Assembly: GCA_963752815.1 (NCBI GenBank)
Contig: CAVVZI010000015.1
Location: 1,240,001 to 1,304,000 of the forward strand
Length of the DNA stretch: 64,000 bases
Direction of reading: 5' to 3'
Source: Sva-07 sp963752815
Lineage (GTDB): Bacteria > Actinomycetota > Acidimicrobiia > Acidimicrobiales > Ilumatobacteraceae
Shown here: piece by piece, positions 35,541 through 44,458 of the stretch
Layout of the letters: every line of letters starts with the position of its first letter
How positions within the stretch are numbered: position 1 is the stretch's first letter
Made by a program: the position numbers and the translations under genes
Notes under the pieces: generated by a model
What the model saw: the letters and a program-made list of their open reading frames with translations, nothing else
Told to the model about the DNA's origin: nothing
Database searches by the model: none

Positions 35541-36328
35541 CCGCGTCGGTGGACACGCCTGCCGTGGTGGTGCGCGAGGCACGGTTCGGTTACGGGAGCC
35601 ACGAGGCGGCGCGCGCCGACCTGCGGATCGACGCCGGTGACGTCGTCGCCGTGCTCGGGCCGAACGGGTCGGGCAAGTCGACGTTGGTCAAGGGCATGCT
35701 CGGCCTCGTCGACGTGCTCGGCGGGACCGTGGAATGGTTCGGACGTCCTCTGCAGGAGGCCGATCGATCGATGATCGGCTACGTGCCGCAGCGCCAGAGC
35801 GCCGCCGGCCCGATCCCGGTGACCGTCGACGAGCTGGTGCGCTCGGGTCGACTCGCGTCGAACGGGTGGTGGCGGCGGTCGCGAGATGCCGATCGCCGGG
35901 CCGTCGATGCGGCGATCGATGTCGTGGGACTCGCGGACCAACGGCGCCGGCCGGTCAACCGGCTGTCCGGGGGCCAGCAACGGCGCGCCCTGGTGGCCCG
36001 CGGGTTGGCGGGCGGCGCGCGGGTGCTGATCCTCGACGAGCCGCTCGCCGGCGTCGACGCGGCGAGCCAGGCGGCGCTCGCCGACACGCTGCGCGTCCTC
36101 GCCGACGCCGGCACGACGATCGTGATCGTGCTCCACGAGCTCGGGCCGATCCAACCGCTCGTCACGCGCGTCGTCGCGATGAACTCGGGATCCGTCGTGT
36201 TCGACGGACCGCTCGCCGCGGTTCCCCGAGCGCTGCTGCACGACGACCACGCGGACGATGCCCACGGCGGCGTCTTCGAGGACCCCGGCGACTTTGAACT
36301 TTTCCGAAGGGGCTTGTTCCGCCGATGA
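35537..36328 (+). CDS. Metal ABC transporter ATPase (ZnuC-like)
   Basis: 263 residues from GTG 35537. Walker A GPNGSGKSTLVKG, Q-loop IGYVPQRQ, signature RLSGGQQRRALVAR, Walker B VLILDEPLAGVD, switch His in IVLHELG. Coupled by GTGA to the binding protein and by ATGA to the permease. The C-terminal tail HDDHADDAHGG is a possible metal-sensing His/Asp patch. Confidence 0.92.
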   Translation: MTASVDTPAVVVREARFGYGSHEAARADLRIDAGDVVAVLGPNGSGKSTLVKGMLGLVDVLGGTVEWFGRPLQEADRSMIGYVPQRQSAAGPIPVTVDELVRSGRLASNGWWRRSRDADRRAVDAAIDVVGLADQRRRPVNRLSGGQQRRALVARGLAGGARVLILDEPLAGVDAASQAALADTLRVLADAGTTIVIVLHELGPIQPLVTRVVAMNSGSVVFDGPLAAVPRALLHDDHADDAHGGVFEDPGDFELFRRGLFRR

Positions 36329-37149
36329 TCGCCGCGATCGAGGTCCTCCAGTACGACTTCATGCGACGCGCCCTGCTGGCCGCCGTGATGATCGGGCTCA
36401 GCGCACCGGCCGTCGGCATCTTCCTGGTGCAGCGCCGCCTCGCGCTGATCGGCGACGGGCTCGGGCACATCGCGGTGAGCGGCGTCGCGCTCGGACTGGT
36501 CGTCGGGCACGCACCGATCTTCATCGCGCTCGTCACCGCGATCGTCGGCGCCGTCGCCATCGAGCTGATCCGGGCCCGAGGCGAGGCGTTCGGGGAGATC
36601 GCCCTCGCCATGCTGTTCTACGGCGGGATCGCCGGTGGCGTGGTGCTGGTCAGCCGTGCACCGGCGGGCACGCGGAACCTGAACCAGTACCTGTTCGGCA
36701 GCATCACCACGACGTCGGCCTCCGACCTGATCACGTTCTCGATCCTCGCCGCGGTGATCCTCGCCCTCACCACGTGGCTCGGCCCGGCCCTGTTCGCGGT
36801 GAGCAACGACGACGAGTTCGCCCGCGCCAGCGGGCTGCCGGTGATGCCGCTGAACATCACGTTGGCGGTACTCACGGCCTGCACGGTGGTGATCTCGATG
36901 CGCGTCGTCGGGGTGCTGCTCGTCAGTGCGCTGATGGTCGTCCCGGTGGCGACCGCCCAGCTGTGGACGTCGAGCTTCCGCGCCACGCGCTGGCTGGCGA
37001 TGGGGGTCGGGTTCGCTGTGTCGCTCGTCGGCGTCGTCCTGTCGTACTACGTCGACACGCCCTCGGGCGGCACGATCGTGCTGCTGGCGATCGCGGTCTT
37101 CGGCGTGACGCTGTTCGCCCAGTCGGCGTCGCGCCTCTCCCGTCGCTGA
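36325..37149 (+). CDS. Metal ABC transporter permease (ZnuB-like, ABC-3 family)
   Basis: 274 residues, eight or nine membrane helices. MIAAIEVLQYDFMRRALLAA, the coupling region FLVQRRLALIGDGLGHIAVSG and the final VGVLLVSALMVVPVATAQL are typical of ABC-3 permeases for zinc or manganese. Third gene of the operon; no regulator gene is attached. Confidence 0.92.
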   Translation: MIAAIEVLQYDFMRRALLAAVMIGLSAPAVGIFLVQRRLALIGDGLGHIAVSGVALGLVVGHAPIFIALVTAIVGAVAIELIRARGEAFGEIALAMLFYGGIAGGVVLVSRAPAGTRNLNQYLFGSITTTSASDLITFSILAAVILALTTWLGPALFAVSNDDEFARASGLPVMPLNITLAVLTACTVVISMRVVGVLLVSALMVVPVATAQLWTSSFRATRWLAMGVGFAVSLVGVVLSYYVDTPSGGTIVLLAIAVFGVTLFAQSASRLSRR

Positions 37150-37174
37150 GCGGTTCGACCAGCCCGTCCCCCGA

Positions 37175-37369
37175 TCACAGCGGTGGGGGCACCGGCGGAA
37201 CGATGGGCTCGGGCGGGCTCGGAGGTTCGGGAGGCGTCGGCGGTACCGGCGGCGTGGGTCCGGGGTCGGGCGGCGGCACGATGGGCTCCGGCTCGCCCGG
37301 AGGCGGACCGGGATTCGGCACGATCGGCGCGGGCTCGTAGGGCGTGGGGTCCGGCGGGATGATGGTCAT
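37175..37369 (-). CDS. Small proline-rich protein (64 residues)
   Basis: ATG 37369. Begins MTIIPPDPTPYEPAP and continues as Pro-rich repeats of the PPEPIVPP type to the end. Convergent with the permease. A TAATCC hexamer lies seven bases before the ATG, close to the leaderless pattern. The opposite strand reads as a Gly-rich frame, but it has no start signal. Low complexity makes this tentative; it could be a cell-wall linker-like peptide or non-coding. Confidence 0.4.
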   Translation of the reverse strand: MTIIPPDPTPYEPAPIVPNPGPPPGEPEPIVPPPDPGPTPPVPPTPPEPPSPPEPIVPPVPPPL

Positions 37370-37469
37370 GCGGCCCGGATTACCCGAACAACCCGGCGCG
37401 CAACCGGACCCGACCCCCGGCGCGCGCGACCTCGCCATGATCCACACCGCTGCGTTCGCGGTGGACCGA

Positions 37470-37475
37470 TAACGT
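37470..37475 (+). promoter_or_regulatory. -10 element TAACGT of a leaderless promoter
   Basis: Ends 6 bases before ATG 37482 of the cyclase gene. Confidence 0.55.
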
Positions 37476-37481
37476 CGAACC

Positions 37482-38319
37482 ATGGCGCGACTGACTGCCG
37501 CCGAACGGTCGAAGTTGCCAGATCGAGCCTTCGCCTACGTCGACTCCGCCGGCGCGCGACGCCTGCCGATCATCGACGCCGCGCACGTCCGCAACGCGCT
37601 CGCCCGTTTCAGCCAGGTCGAGTTCGAGGACGACCAGGCACGTGCCGAAGCGCGGACCCGGTTGCTGCGGGCGGCGCGCAAGTTCCGGATCGTGCCGGTC
37701 GGCTTCATCGACAACGAACTCCGGTCCGAGCGGGCCGCCGATCCGCAGGTCCCGGACTCGGAGGTGACAGCGGTGCCGAGCGGATTCGTCACGATGATGC
37801 TGACCGACATCGAGGGGTCGACCGGCCTGATCACAACGCTGGGCGACGGGTACGGCGGCGTGCTCGAGGAAGCGCGTTCGATCCAGCGGACGGCGACGCG
37901 GGAGTTCGGGGGCTACGTGGTCGAGGAGCGTGCCGACGAGTTCTTCGGGGCGTTCGCCTCACCGCGAGCGGCCGCTGGAGGCGGCGATCGCGATCCACCG
38001 TGCGATGTGCGCTCGGACCTGGCTCGACGGTGCCGCGGTGCGGGTGCGGATCGGCGTGCACGCCGGCTACCCCACGGTGACCGGAGCGAACTACATCGGC
38101 ATGGCGGTCCACACGGCCGCCCGCGTCTGTTCGGTGGCGCACGGAGGACAGATCGTGATCTCCGGCGACACCAGGACCGCGTTGACCGATCTCGTGCCGG
38201 AGGGTGTGGGGTTCCGGCGGCTCGGGAGGTACCGGATGCGCGGTATCCCGGACGAGCACGATCTGTTCCAGGTGCGCGCCGACGGCTTGGCCACGCGATT
38301 CCCACCGGTGCGTCTCTGA
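37482..38319 (+). CDS. Class III nucleotidyl cyclase-like protein with N-terminal DUF6582-like domain (frameshifted by one extra base)
   Basis: ATG 37482. Residues 1-80 (AFAYVDSAGARRLPIIDAAH, RKFRIVPVGFI) resemble the small domain often fused to actinobacterial cyclases. The cyclase core begins FVTMMLTDIEGSTGLI (first metal Asp). The second metal site, normally GDG, is ERADEFFGAF, so catalysis may be weak or lost. One extra base at 37974 breaks SPRAA-LEAAIAIHRAM; after it come VRIGVHAGYP, NYIGMAVHTAARVCSVAHGG and the end. Corrected length about 278 residues. The AraC-type gene begins one base after the stop. Confidence 0.82.
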
Positions 38320-38320
38320 C

Positions 38321-38713
38321 GTGACCACCGAGCGGGAGACGACGAACCGGTTGATGCTGCGAGCGCGCGACGTGATGGACCGCGACCACGCGGCCGAACT
38401 CGACATCGCCGCCCTCGCCAGCGTGGCGTGCTGTTCGGAGGCGCATTTCATCCGCACGTTCAAGACGACATTCGGCGAGACACCGCACCGCTACCTCCAG
38501 CGGCGACGGATCGAACGGGCGATGTTCCTGCTCCGCACGACCGACCAGAACGTCACCGACATCTGCATGGCCGTCGGGTTCTCGAGCCTGGGAACGTTCG
38601 GCCGCACGTTCACCGAGATCGTCGGCGAACCGCCCGGCGAGTACCGCAAACGGGGCGCCCTGCCGGACGTGCCGAACTGTTTCGTGCGGTCGTGGGTGAG
38701 GCCGCGATCGTGA
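38321..38713 (+). CDS. AraC-family regulator, DNA-binding domain only
   Basis: 130 residues from GTG 38321. Two helix-turn-helix motifs: LDIAALASVACCSEAHFIRT and VTDICMAVGFSSLGTFGRTF then GEPPGEYRKR. There is no ligand-binding domain. Next to a VOC-fold gene (38774), a pairing seen often in actinobacteria where the short AraC protein controls the glyoxalase-like partner. One base after the cyclase gene, so it may share that transcript. Confidence 0.88.
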   Translation: MTTERETTNRLMLRARDVMDRDHAAELDIAALASVACCSEAHFIRTFKTTFGETPHRYLQRRRIERAMFLLRTTDQNVTDICMAVGFSSLGTFGRTFTEIVGEPPGEYRKRGALPDVPNCFVRSWVRPRS

Positions 38714-38760
38714 GTCCGACATCGATCAGTTTCGGAGAAGCCGCGCCACGAGGCGATCCG

Positions 38761-38766
38761 TAATCT
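38761..38766 (+). promoter_or_regulatory. -10 element TAATCT of a leaderless promoter
   Basis: Ends 7 bases before ATG 38774. Confidence 0.6.
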
Positions 38767-38773
38767 CGCTCCC

Positions 38774-39202
38774 ATGTTCAACAACATCTCCCGCTCCCAA
38801 CTCTTCGTGCTCGATCAGGACGAAGCTCTCGACTTCTACACCAACACCCTCGGACTGGAGGTGGCGGCCGACGTCGACCTCGGGTTCATGCGCTGGCTCA
38901 CCGTGCGGGTCCCCGGCGACGAGATCCGCGAGATCCTGCTCGAGCGCCCCGGCCCGCCCGTCATGGACGACGCGACGGCGGCGCAGGTCCGCGACCTCGT
39001 CACCAAGGGGGCGATCGGCGGTGCCCTGTTCCTCACGACCGACGACGCCCAGTCGACGTTCGAGACGCTCAAGGACCGCGGCGTCGACATCACCGACGAA
39101 CCGACGCCGCGCCCCTACGGCATCGACTTCGGCATCCGCGACCCCTTCGGCAACGCGATCCGCGTCGGGCAGATGTTCGACAATCCCGACGTGAGTTTCT
39201 GA
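38774..39202 (+). CDS. VOC-superfamily protein (glyoxalase/dioxygenase fold)
   Basis: 142 residues. Two beta-alpha-beta-beta-beta modules: RSQLFVLDQDEALDFYTNTLG with EVAADVDLGFMRWLTV, and GGALFLTTDDAQSTFETLKD with YGIDFGIRDPFGNAIRV. Family members bind a metal and act as lyases, dioxygenases or antibiotic-binding proteins; here Gln and Glu ligands are plausible but not certain. Leaderless promoter upstream, AraC-type gene before it. Confidence 0.87.
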   Translation: MFNNISRSQLFVLDQDEALDFYTNTLGLEVAADVDLGFMRWLTVRVPGDEIREILLERPGPPVMDDATAAQVRDLVTKGAIGGALFLTTDDAQSTFETLKDRGVDITDEPTPRPYGIDFGIRDPFGNAIRVGQMFDNPDVSF

Positions 39203-39215
39203 CGCCGCACGCGAC

Positions 39216-39764
39216 ATGGGCGAGGTCTCGTTCCGCCGGCTGACCCGGGACGATTTCCCGGTGCTCGCGGGTTGGCTGGCCGAGCCTCATGTCGCCCGGT
39301 GGTGGAACCACGACGTCGACGCCGAGGCGCTGGAGCGTGACTTCGGTGCCTCGGCCGACGGCGCCGAGCCGAACGAGGACTGGCTCGTCCTGTTCGCCGG
39401 GCGGCCCGTCGGGTTGATCCAGTACTCGAGGTACGACGACTACCCGGAATACCGCGACGAACTCGCCCCGTACGTCGAGGTTCCGACCGGTGCCGCGAGC
39501 ATCGACTATCTGCTCGGCGATCCGTCCCTCACCGGACAAGGGCTCGGCACGTCGATGATCGAGGAGTTCGTCGAGCGGATCTGGGCGACGGCCCCCGACG
39601 TGCCGTGCGTGATCGTCCCCGTCCATGCGCTCAACGTCGCGTCGTGGCGGGCCCTGCGCTCGGCCGGCTTCCACCTCGTTGCGAGCGGCGAGCTCGAGCC
39701 CGACAACCCGATCGACGACCGGCGCCACGAGATCCTGCGCATCGACCGGCCCCCACGGGGGTGA
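39216..39764 (+). CDS. GNAT acetyltransferase, AAC(6')-like
   Basis: 182 residues. The N-terminus VSFRRLTRDDFPVLAGWLAE then PHVARWWNHD, the centre VGLIQYSRYDDYPEY and the acetyl-CoA loop GDPSLTGQGLGTSMIEEFV match the aminoglycoside 6'-N-acetyltransferase / siderophore-acylase branch of GNAT. Chromosomal members usually have unknown acceptors, and resistance cannot be claimed. It follows the VOC gene by 13 bases. Confidence 0.83.
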   Translation: MGEVSFRRLTRDDFPVLAGWLAEPHVARWWNHDVDAEALERDFGASADGAEPNEDWLVLFAGRPVGLIQYSRYDDYPEYRDELAPYVEVPTGAASIDYLLGDPSLTGQGLGTSMIEEFVERIWATAPDVPCVIVPVHALNVASWRALRSAGFHLVASGELEPDNPIDDRRHEILRIDRPPRG

Positions 39765-39818
39765 GCAACAAGATCGACGGGGCCTGACGGGATCGCCGAT
39801 CGGCGGGTCACCGCCACA

Positions 39819-40316
39819 TCAGGCGCTCGACCGGTTCACCGGGATGACCACGACCTCGCGTCCGAGCCGGCGCGCTTCGTCGACCATCTGGGCCGTGCCG
39901 CCGCGACCACGGGACGGCTCGCCGTCCCACAGCGCGAGCAGCACGTCGCAACACGCGACGACCGTCCGGCCGGCGCGTTCGTACGCGGAGTCGCGAGTGC
40001 CGCCCTCGTCCGGCCCCACGATGTCGACCCGGTGGGCGAGCGCGAGAAGTCGGTCGAACTGCTCGCCTGACTCGGCCGAGGCGAAGTCGTCGCGGTAGTC
40101 GTCGTCGGCGAGCGGCAGCACGGCGACCAGTCCGCCCGCCTCAGCGGGGACGAGTTCGGCCACGAGACGGTCGGCACCTTCGGCGAGCGACGACCAGATC
40201 TCGACGTCGGAGGTGGGAGCGTCGCCGCGCACGGCGCGGACCGCCGCTGTGAGGCGCCGGACGACATCGGCTTCGTCATCGACGTTGCGATGCCCAGTCA
40301 CGCCGACGCGGATCAC
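39819..40316 (-). CDS. SLOG-like nucleotide-binding domain protein
   Basis: 165 residues from GTG 40316. VIRVGVTGHRNVDDEADVV is the glycine loop and hydrophobic strand of a Rossmann-like SLOG/DprA fold; ADRLVAELVPAEAGGLVAVL, VACCDVLLALWDGEPSRGRG and GTAQMVDEARRLGREVVVIP complete it. SLOG proteins bind nucleotides or their derivatives and occur alone or as sensors in defence systems. No effector (SLATT, nuclease, TIR) is adjacent, so a defence role is not supported. Confidence 0.75.
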   Translation of the reverse strand: MIRVGVTGHRNVDDEADVVRRLTAAVRAVRGDAPTSDVEIWSSLAEGADRLVAELVPAEAGGLVAVLPLADDDYRDDFASAESGEQFDRLLALAHRVDIVGPDEGGTRDSAYERAGRTVVACCDVLLALWDGEPSRGRGGTAQMVDEARRLGREVVVIPVNRSSA

Positions 40317-40418
40317 GGCCGCGGACACTACCGCCCTGCCCGAGTCGGTCGCAGGCGGCGATGGGCGAATGGCCCGAATGCGATGGTTGCGCTCCCGTAC
40401 GGCTAGCTTCCAGCGCTG

Positions 40419-43047
40419 GTGACGGGGGACACTGAAGGCACGCGAAGGCTCGGTTACGAGGCAAGTCTCGACGGCCTCCGCGCGCTCGCCGTCGGTGCCG
40501 TGCTGATGTTCCACGGCGGGGTGGCCGGCACGAGCGGTGGTTTCCTCGGCGTGTCGGTGTTCTTCACCCTGTCCGGCTTCCTGATCACGCTGCTGCTCCT
40601 GCGCGAACGCGACGACACCGGCCGGATCGCGCTGCGTTCGTTCTGGAGCCGGCGAATCCGGCGATTGTCGCCGGCGGCGATGACCTGTGTGGCGGTGGTG
40701 CTCGCCACTGCGGCGCGCTGGCTCGATCCGACGCAGCTGCGCAACCTGCCTGGCGACTCGATCGCCGCGCTCGCCAACGTGGCGAACTGGCGCTACGTCC
40801 TCGACGATCAGTCGTACGCCGACCTGTTCGCCTCGGGCCCGAGTCCGCTCGTCCACTTCTGGTCGCTGGCGATCGAGGAGCAGTTCTACCTCGTGTTCCC
40901 GATCCTGATGGTCGCGCTCCTGGCCGTTCGAGCGAGGCGGTGGGTGGCGCCGACGGTGCTCGCCGTCCTCACCGCGGCGTCGGTGGCGGCAATGCTCCTC
41001 ACGCACGACCACGATCTCGTCTACTACGGCACCCACACGAGGGCCGCCGAGTTCCTGATCGGTGCGCTGCTGGCGTTCGTCGTGGCCGGCGGTCATCTGG
41101 ACCGGCTCGGCGCTCGTGGCCGGACCGTCGCGTCGATGGCAGGTTGGGTCGCGGTCGGCGCCTTCGCCGTGCTGGTGGTCACGGTCCACCAGTCGTCGGC
41201 TTGGCTCTATGCCGGCGGCTTCTCCGCGCTCGCCCTCGTGTGGTCGTCGATGATCGTCGCCGCGCTGCTCCCCGGATCGTTCCGGCGCGTCGCCGGGCTG
41301 GCCGCGCTGGCGTGGATCGGACGCATGTCGTACGGGCTGTACCTCATCCACTGGCCCGTTTTCCTGGCGCTGGATGCCGACCGGGTCGGCGTCGACGGCG
41401 TCGCGCTGTTCGCGGTGCGAATCGTCGTCAGCGTCGCGTTGACCGTGGTCCTCTACCACCTGCTCGAGCAGCCGATCCGTCGTCGACGGCTGCTCCCGAC
41501 GATGCCGAGCGCGTCGATGGCGTACGGGCTGGCGCTGGCCTGCTCTCATCGGCGCGTCGATCCTGGTCGTGCACCCGCGTGAGTCGTCATCGGTGGCGGC
41601 CGACGTTCCCGACTCGGTGGTTGCGTTCTCCCAGCAGCGGCACGTCGCGGGCGCGCCAGCCGGCGCCGCTTCGCCTGCCACGCCGGTCGGAGCCGACGGG
41701 GCGGCGGCGCTGGCGGCCGCACCGGCGAGCGTTTCCCCGCCTGCCCCGACGCCGGTGCGGGTGCTCGTGGTCGGCAGCGAAGCCTCGGTCGCGACTCGGC
41801 TCGAGCAGGTGTCGAACGGTGAGCTCGAGGTCATCGACGCCGTGCAGCCGGGCTGCCCGTTGTCGATCACCGACGTCGAGATCGCAGATCCGACTGCGCC
41901 GTGGAACGTCTGTCGGACGCCGACCGACGTGCTGAACGTGGTTCGCGACACACCCGGCGTGGAGGTCACCGTGGTCGCGATCGGCACGGCGGAGCGGGAG
42001 CGGCTCGAATGGCTCGGTGGTGAGACGGCGCTGACCCAGGACGAGCGAGTCCGCACCGAGTACTACGCCGGCGTCTCGGCCGTCGCCGACGCGCTCACGA
42101 CCCTCGACGAGCAGGGACACCGGCTCGTGTTCCTCGACGCCGTTCCCGACGCTGACCTGGTGAGCCACCTCGTGGATGTGGCCGCGATCAAGGCGGGGGG
42201 ATCGACCGTCGGCGACTACGGCGCCACCGACGACGAACTCGTGGCGGCGATCGTGGCCGCAGCCCGTCCGGTCGAGACGTCTGCGGGGACGCGTGTCCTC
42301 GTGATCGGCGACAGCACGTCCTACGGCGTCGCCGAGGCGCTCGATGCCGTCGCATCCGACCGCTACGACGTGGTGTGGGCGGGTCAGAGCAACTGCCCGC
42401 TGTTGCCGGCCTACGAGATCCGCTGGTGGCGTGACATGACGTGGCCGGCGGCGGACTGTCCCTCGGCCGAGCGGATCTGGCCCGACGTGGTCGATTCGTT
42501 CCATCCCGACGTGATCCTCGCCGTCGCTTCGCTGCCCGAACTCGCGGAGCAGCGCTACGACCCCGACGACGGCTGGCATCGGCCGGGTGACGCCGTGTAC
42601 GTCGCGCACCACGAGGCCGGAGGAACGGCGCTCGCCGGTCTCGCCGCCCGCTCGGGTGCCGTGCTCCTGCTCGCCGATGCTCCCGCCTTCGGGCCCGACG
42701 GTTTCGGTGGCGGTCCGCTGGCCCAGCCCGAGCGGCTCGTCGCATGGAACGCGGTGCTGAGCGGGTGGGCCGATCGCTGGGCGATGATGCGGGTGATCCC
42801 CTATGCCGAGTTGCTCGCGGAGACCGAATTCGCCGCCGGCGGCACCCTTCGTCCGGACGGCGCGCACCTGGTGCCGGAAGGAGCGGAGTCGTTGGTGCGC
42901 GATCGGCTCCTCCCGGCGCTGCCCGGATGGATCGCCGCCGCCCGCGCCACGATGATCGACTCGGGTTGTTTCGTGGGCCGGCCGGCGGACGCGCCGGTGG
43001 ACCTCACCGGGTGCGATCGGTCGACGGCCAGTCCCCTCGGTGATTAG
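40419..43047 (+). CDS. Membrane O-acyltransferase (AT3, OafA-like) with two C-terminal SGNH domains (frameshifted by one extra base)
   Basis: GTG 40419. Residues 1-380 are an acyltransferase-3 membrane domain: GYEASLDGLRALAVGAVLMF, FHGGVAGTSGGFLGVSVFFT, RRIRRLSPAA and FWSLAIEEQFYLVFPI. An extra T near 41541 interrupts the last helix (ALA-ALIGASILVVHP). Two SGNH-like domains follow: residues from about 446 start VRVLVVGSEAS, lacking the GDS Ser; residues from about 625 have VLVIGDSTSYG (Ser632) and RPDGAHL (Asp813, His816). About 875 residues in all. It would O-acylate a surface or exported glycan. Confidence 0.88.
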
Positions 43048-43087
43048 CCGTCGAGTTGCGCCAGTACGACGCGACCGGCCCCAACGG

Positions 43088-43132
43088 AAAATGGAGCAGA
43101 TGTCGCGCTCAGCGCGACATCTGCTCCATTTT
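43088..43132. terminator. Hairpin family B, copy 2: bidirectional terminator
   Basis: 22-base arms 43088-43109 and 43111-43132 around a single central C; arm sequence equals copy 1 (AAAATGGAGCAGATGTCGCG). A- and T-runs at the two ends. Lies between convergent stops 43047 and 43149. Confidence 0.88.
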
Positions 43133-43148
43133 TCGGGTGAGTTCCGGG

Positions 43149-44320
43149 TCAGATCGCGGCGGCGTCGCGGAGCGCGGCGATGTCGTCCCAGGTGAACCCC
43201 GCCTCCAACAGCACCTCCTCGGTGTGCTGGCCGAGTTCGGGGGCGATCTCGCCGGTGCGCGCCGACGTCTCGCTGAATCGCACGGCTGAGGCCACCACCG
43301 GGTCGCCGTCGGCGGTGCGGGTGAGATAGCCGTTCGCCCAGATGTTCGGGTCGGCGACCACGGCGGCGTGATCGCGAACCGGAGCGTGACGGATGCGGTG
43401 CTCGGTGAGCAGTTCGCACCAGTCCGCGGTGGTCCTCGTCGCTGAGGGCGTCCGCGAGGGCGGCGAACACCGCCCGCTTCGTGTCGCCGAAGTAGAGGGG
43501 CTCGGGGTACCGCTCGACGAGATCGGCGCGCTCGATCAACTCGTAGAAGCGGGCGCGATCCGGTCCGGCGACGCCGACGATCGCGATCCATCCGTCGGCG
43601 GTGGGGAACACCCCGTACACGCCGGCGATCAGCGGGTGCCCGTGGTTCGATCGGCCCGGCGCCTCACCCGTGAGCAGCGTGGCGGTGATCTCGGACGCCT
43701 GCGCCCAGATCTGTCCGCCGAGCAGCGACACGTCGATCCGCTGCCCGCGACCGGTCCGCTCGCGCGCGAACAGGGCCGCGCTGATTCCCCCGACCAGGTT
43801 GAGGCACGCGATGTGATCGCAGATCGTGACGGCGATCGGGCTGTGCGGATCGCCGTCGGCGCCGATCGTGCTGATCAGGCCACCGGCGGCCTGCGCGCTG
43901 AGGTCGGCGCCCTCTCGCCCGGCGTCGGTGCCCTCGGTGCCGAAGCTCGTCCCGGCGGCATAGATGATGCGCGGGTTGCGGGCCGACGACCTCCTCGTAC
44001 GACAGACCCCACTCGTCGAGCGTGCCGGACTTGAAGTTGGAGATGAACACGTCGGCTTCCTCGGCCAACCGCAGGAACGTGTCGCGACCCTCGGGTTTGC
44101 GCAGATCGAGCGTGAGGCTCCGCTTGCCCCGGTTGCAGGCGATGAAGTACGGCGCCACGAAGTGGGTCGGCGACGGCGGCAGCCACCGGCTCTGGTCGCC
44201 GATGCCCGGCAGTTCGATCTTCACCACGTCGGCTCCCCAGTCGCCGAGCGTCGCCGCCGCCTGCGGGCCCTGCACGAGCAGCCCGGCCTCCAACACCTTG
44301 ATCCCGTCGAGCGCTCCCAT
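43149..44320 (-). CDS. CaiB/BaiF-family CoA-transferase (class III; two single-base insertions)
   Basis: ATG 44320. MGALDGIKVLEAGLLVQGP, LGDWGADVVKIELPG, RGKRSLTLDLRKPEGRDTFL and EEADVFISNFKSG are class III CoA-transferase features; the catalytic Asp would be in ADLSAQAAGGL (after the first shift). Extra bases at 43984 (before ARNPRIIY) and 43428 (before ADWCELLTEHR) move the frame twice; skipping both gives about 389 residues ending DDIAALRDAAAI. It transfers CoA between carboxylic acids. It is divergent from an acyl-CoA ligase through a long palindromic promoter region. Confidence 0.88.
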
Positions 44321-44328
44321 GCCGAGCG

Positions 44329-44426
44329 ACCGTAGCGGCCCACCCAATCCACGTTTGTGTCGGGATTTCCGCGACCCGTCGCGCCGCTTTCCCGACACAA
44401 ACGTGGATTGCGGGGCTCGCTACGGT
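44329..44426. promoter_or_regulatory. 98-bp palindromic divergent promoter containing a family-A-like hairpin
   Basis: The ends are the two -10 elements: TACGGT on the minus strand (44334-44329) and TACGGT on the plus strand (44421-44426). Inside them lies a perfect 21-bp inverted repeat (44345-44365 with 44390-44410; arm starts CAATCCACGTTTGTGTCGGG). Both repeats share the centre 44377.5. The core CGTTTGTGTCGGGA is the family-A arm with one compensated T-A change. The arms cover both -35 regions. Confidence 0.75.
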
Positions 44427-44458
44427 GGGGCTCGCATGAACGAGGGGAGGGGGACGAC

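Noticed and set aside
37173..37340. Gly-rich plus-strand frame opposite the Pro-rich small gene
   Set aside because: No start codon with signals; the minus strand offers a plausible start, so this is the shadow.
39216..39764. Aminoglycoside resistance gene
   Set aside because: The AAC(6')-like GNAT fold is clear, but chromosomal homologues mostly have other acceptors and nothing mobile is nearby.
39819..40316. SLOG protein as part of an anti-phage system
   Set aside because: No effector, polymerase, nuclease or TIR gene is adjacent; its neighbours are a GNAT and an acyltransferase.
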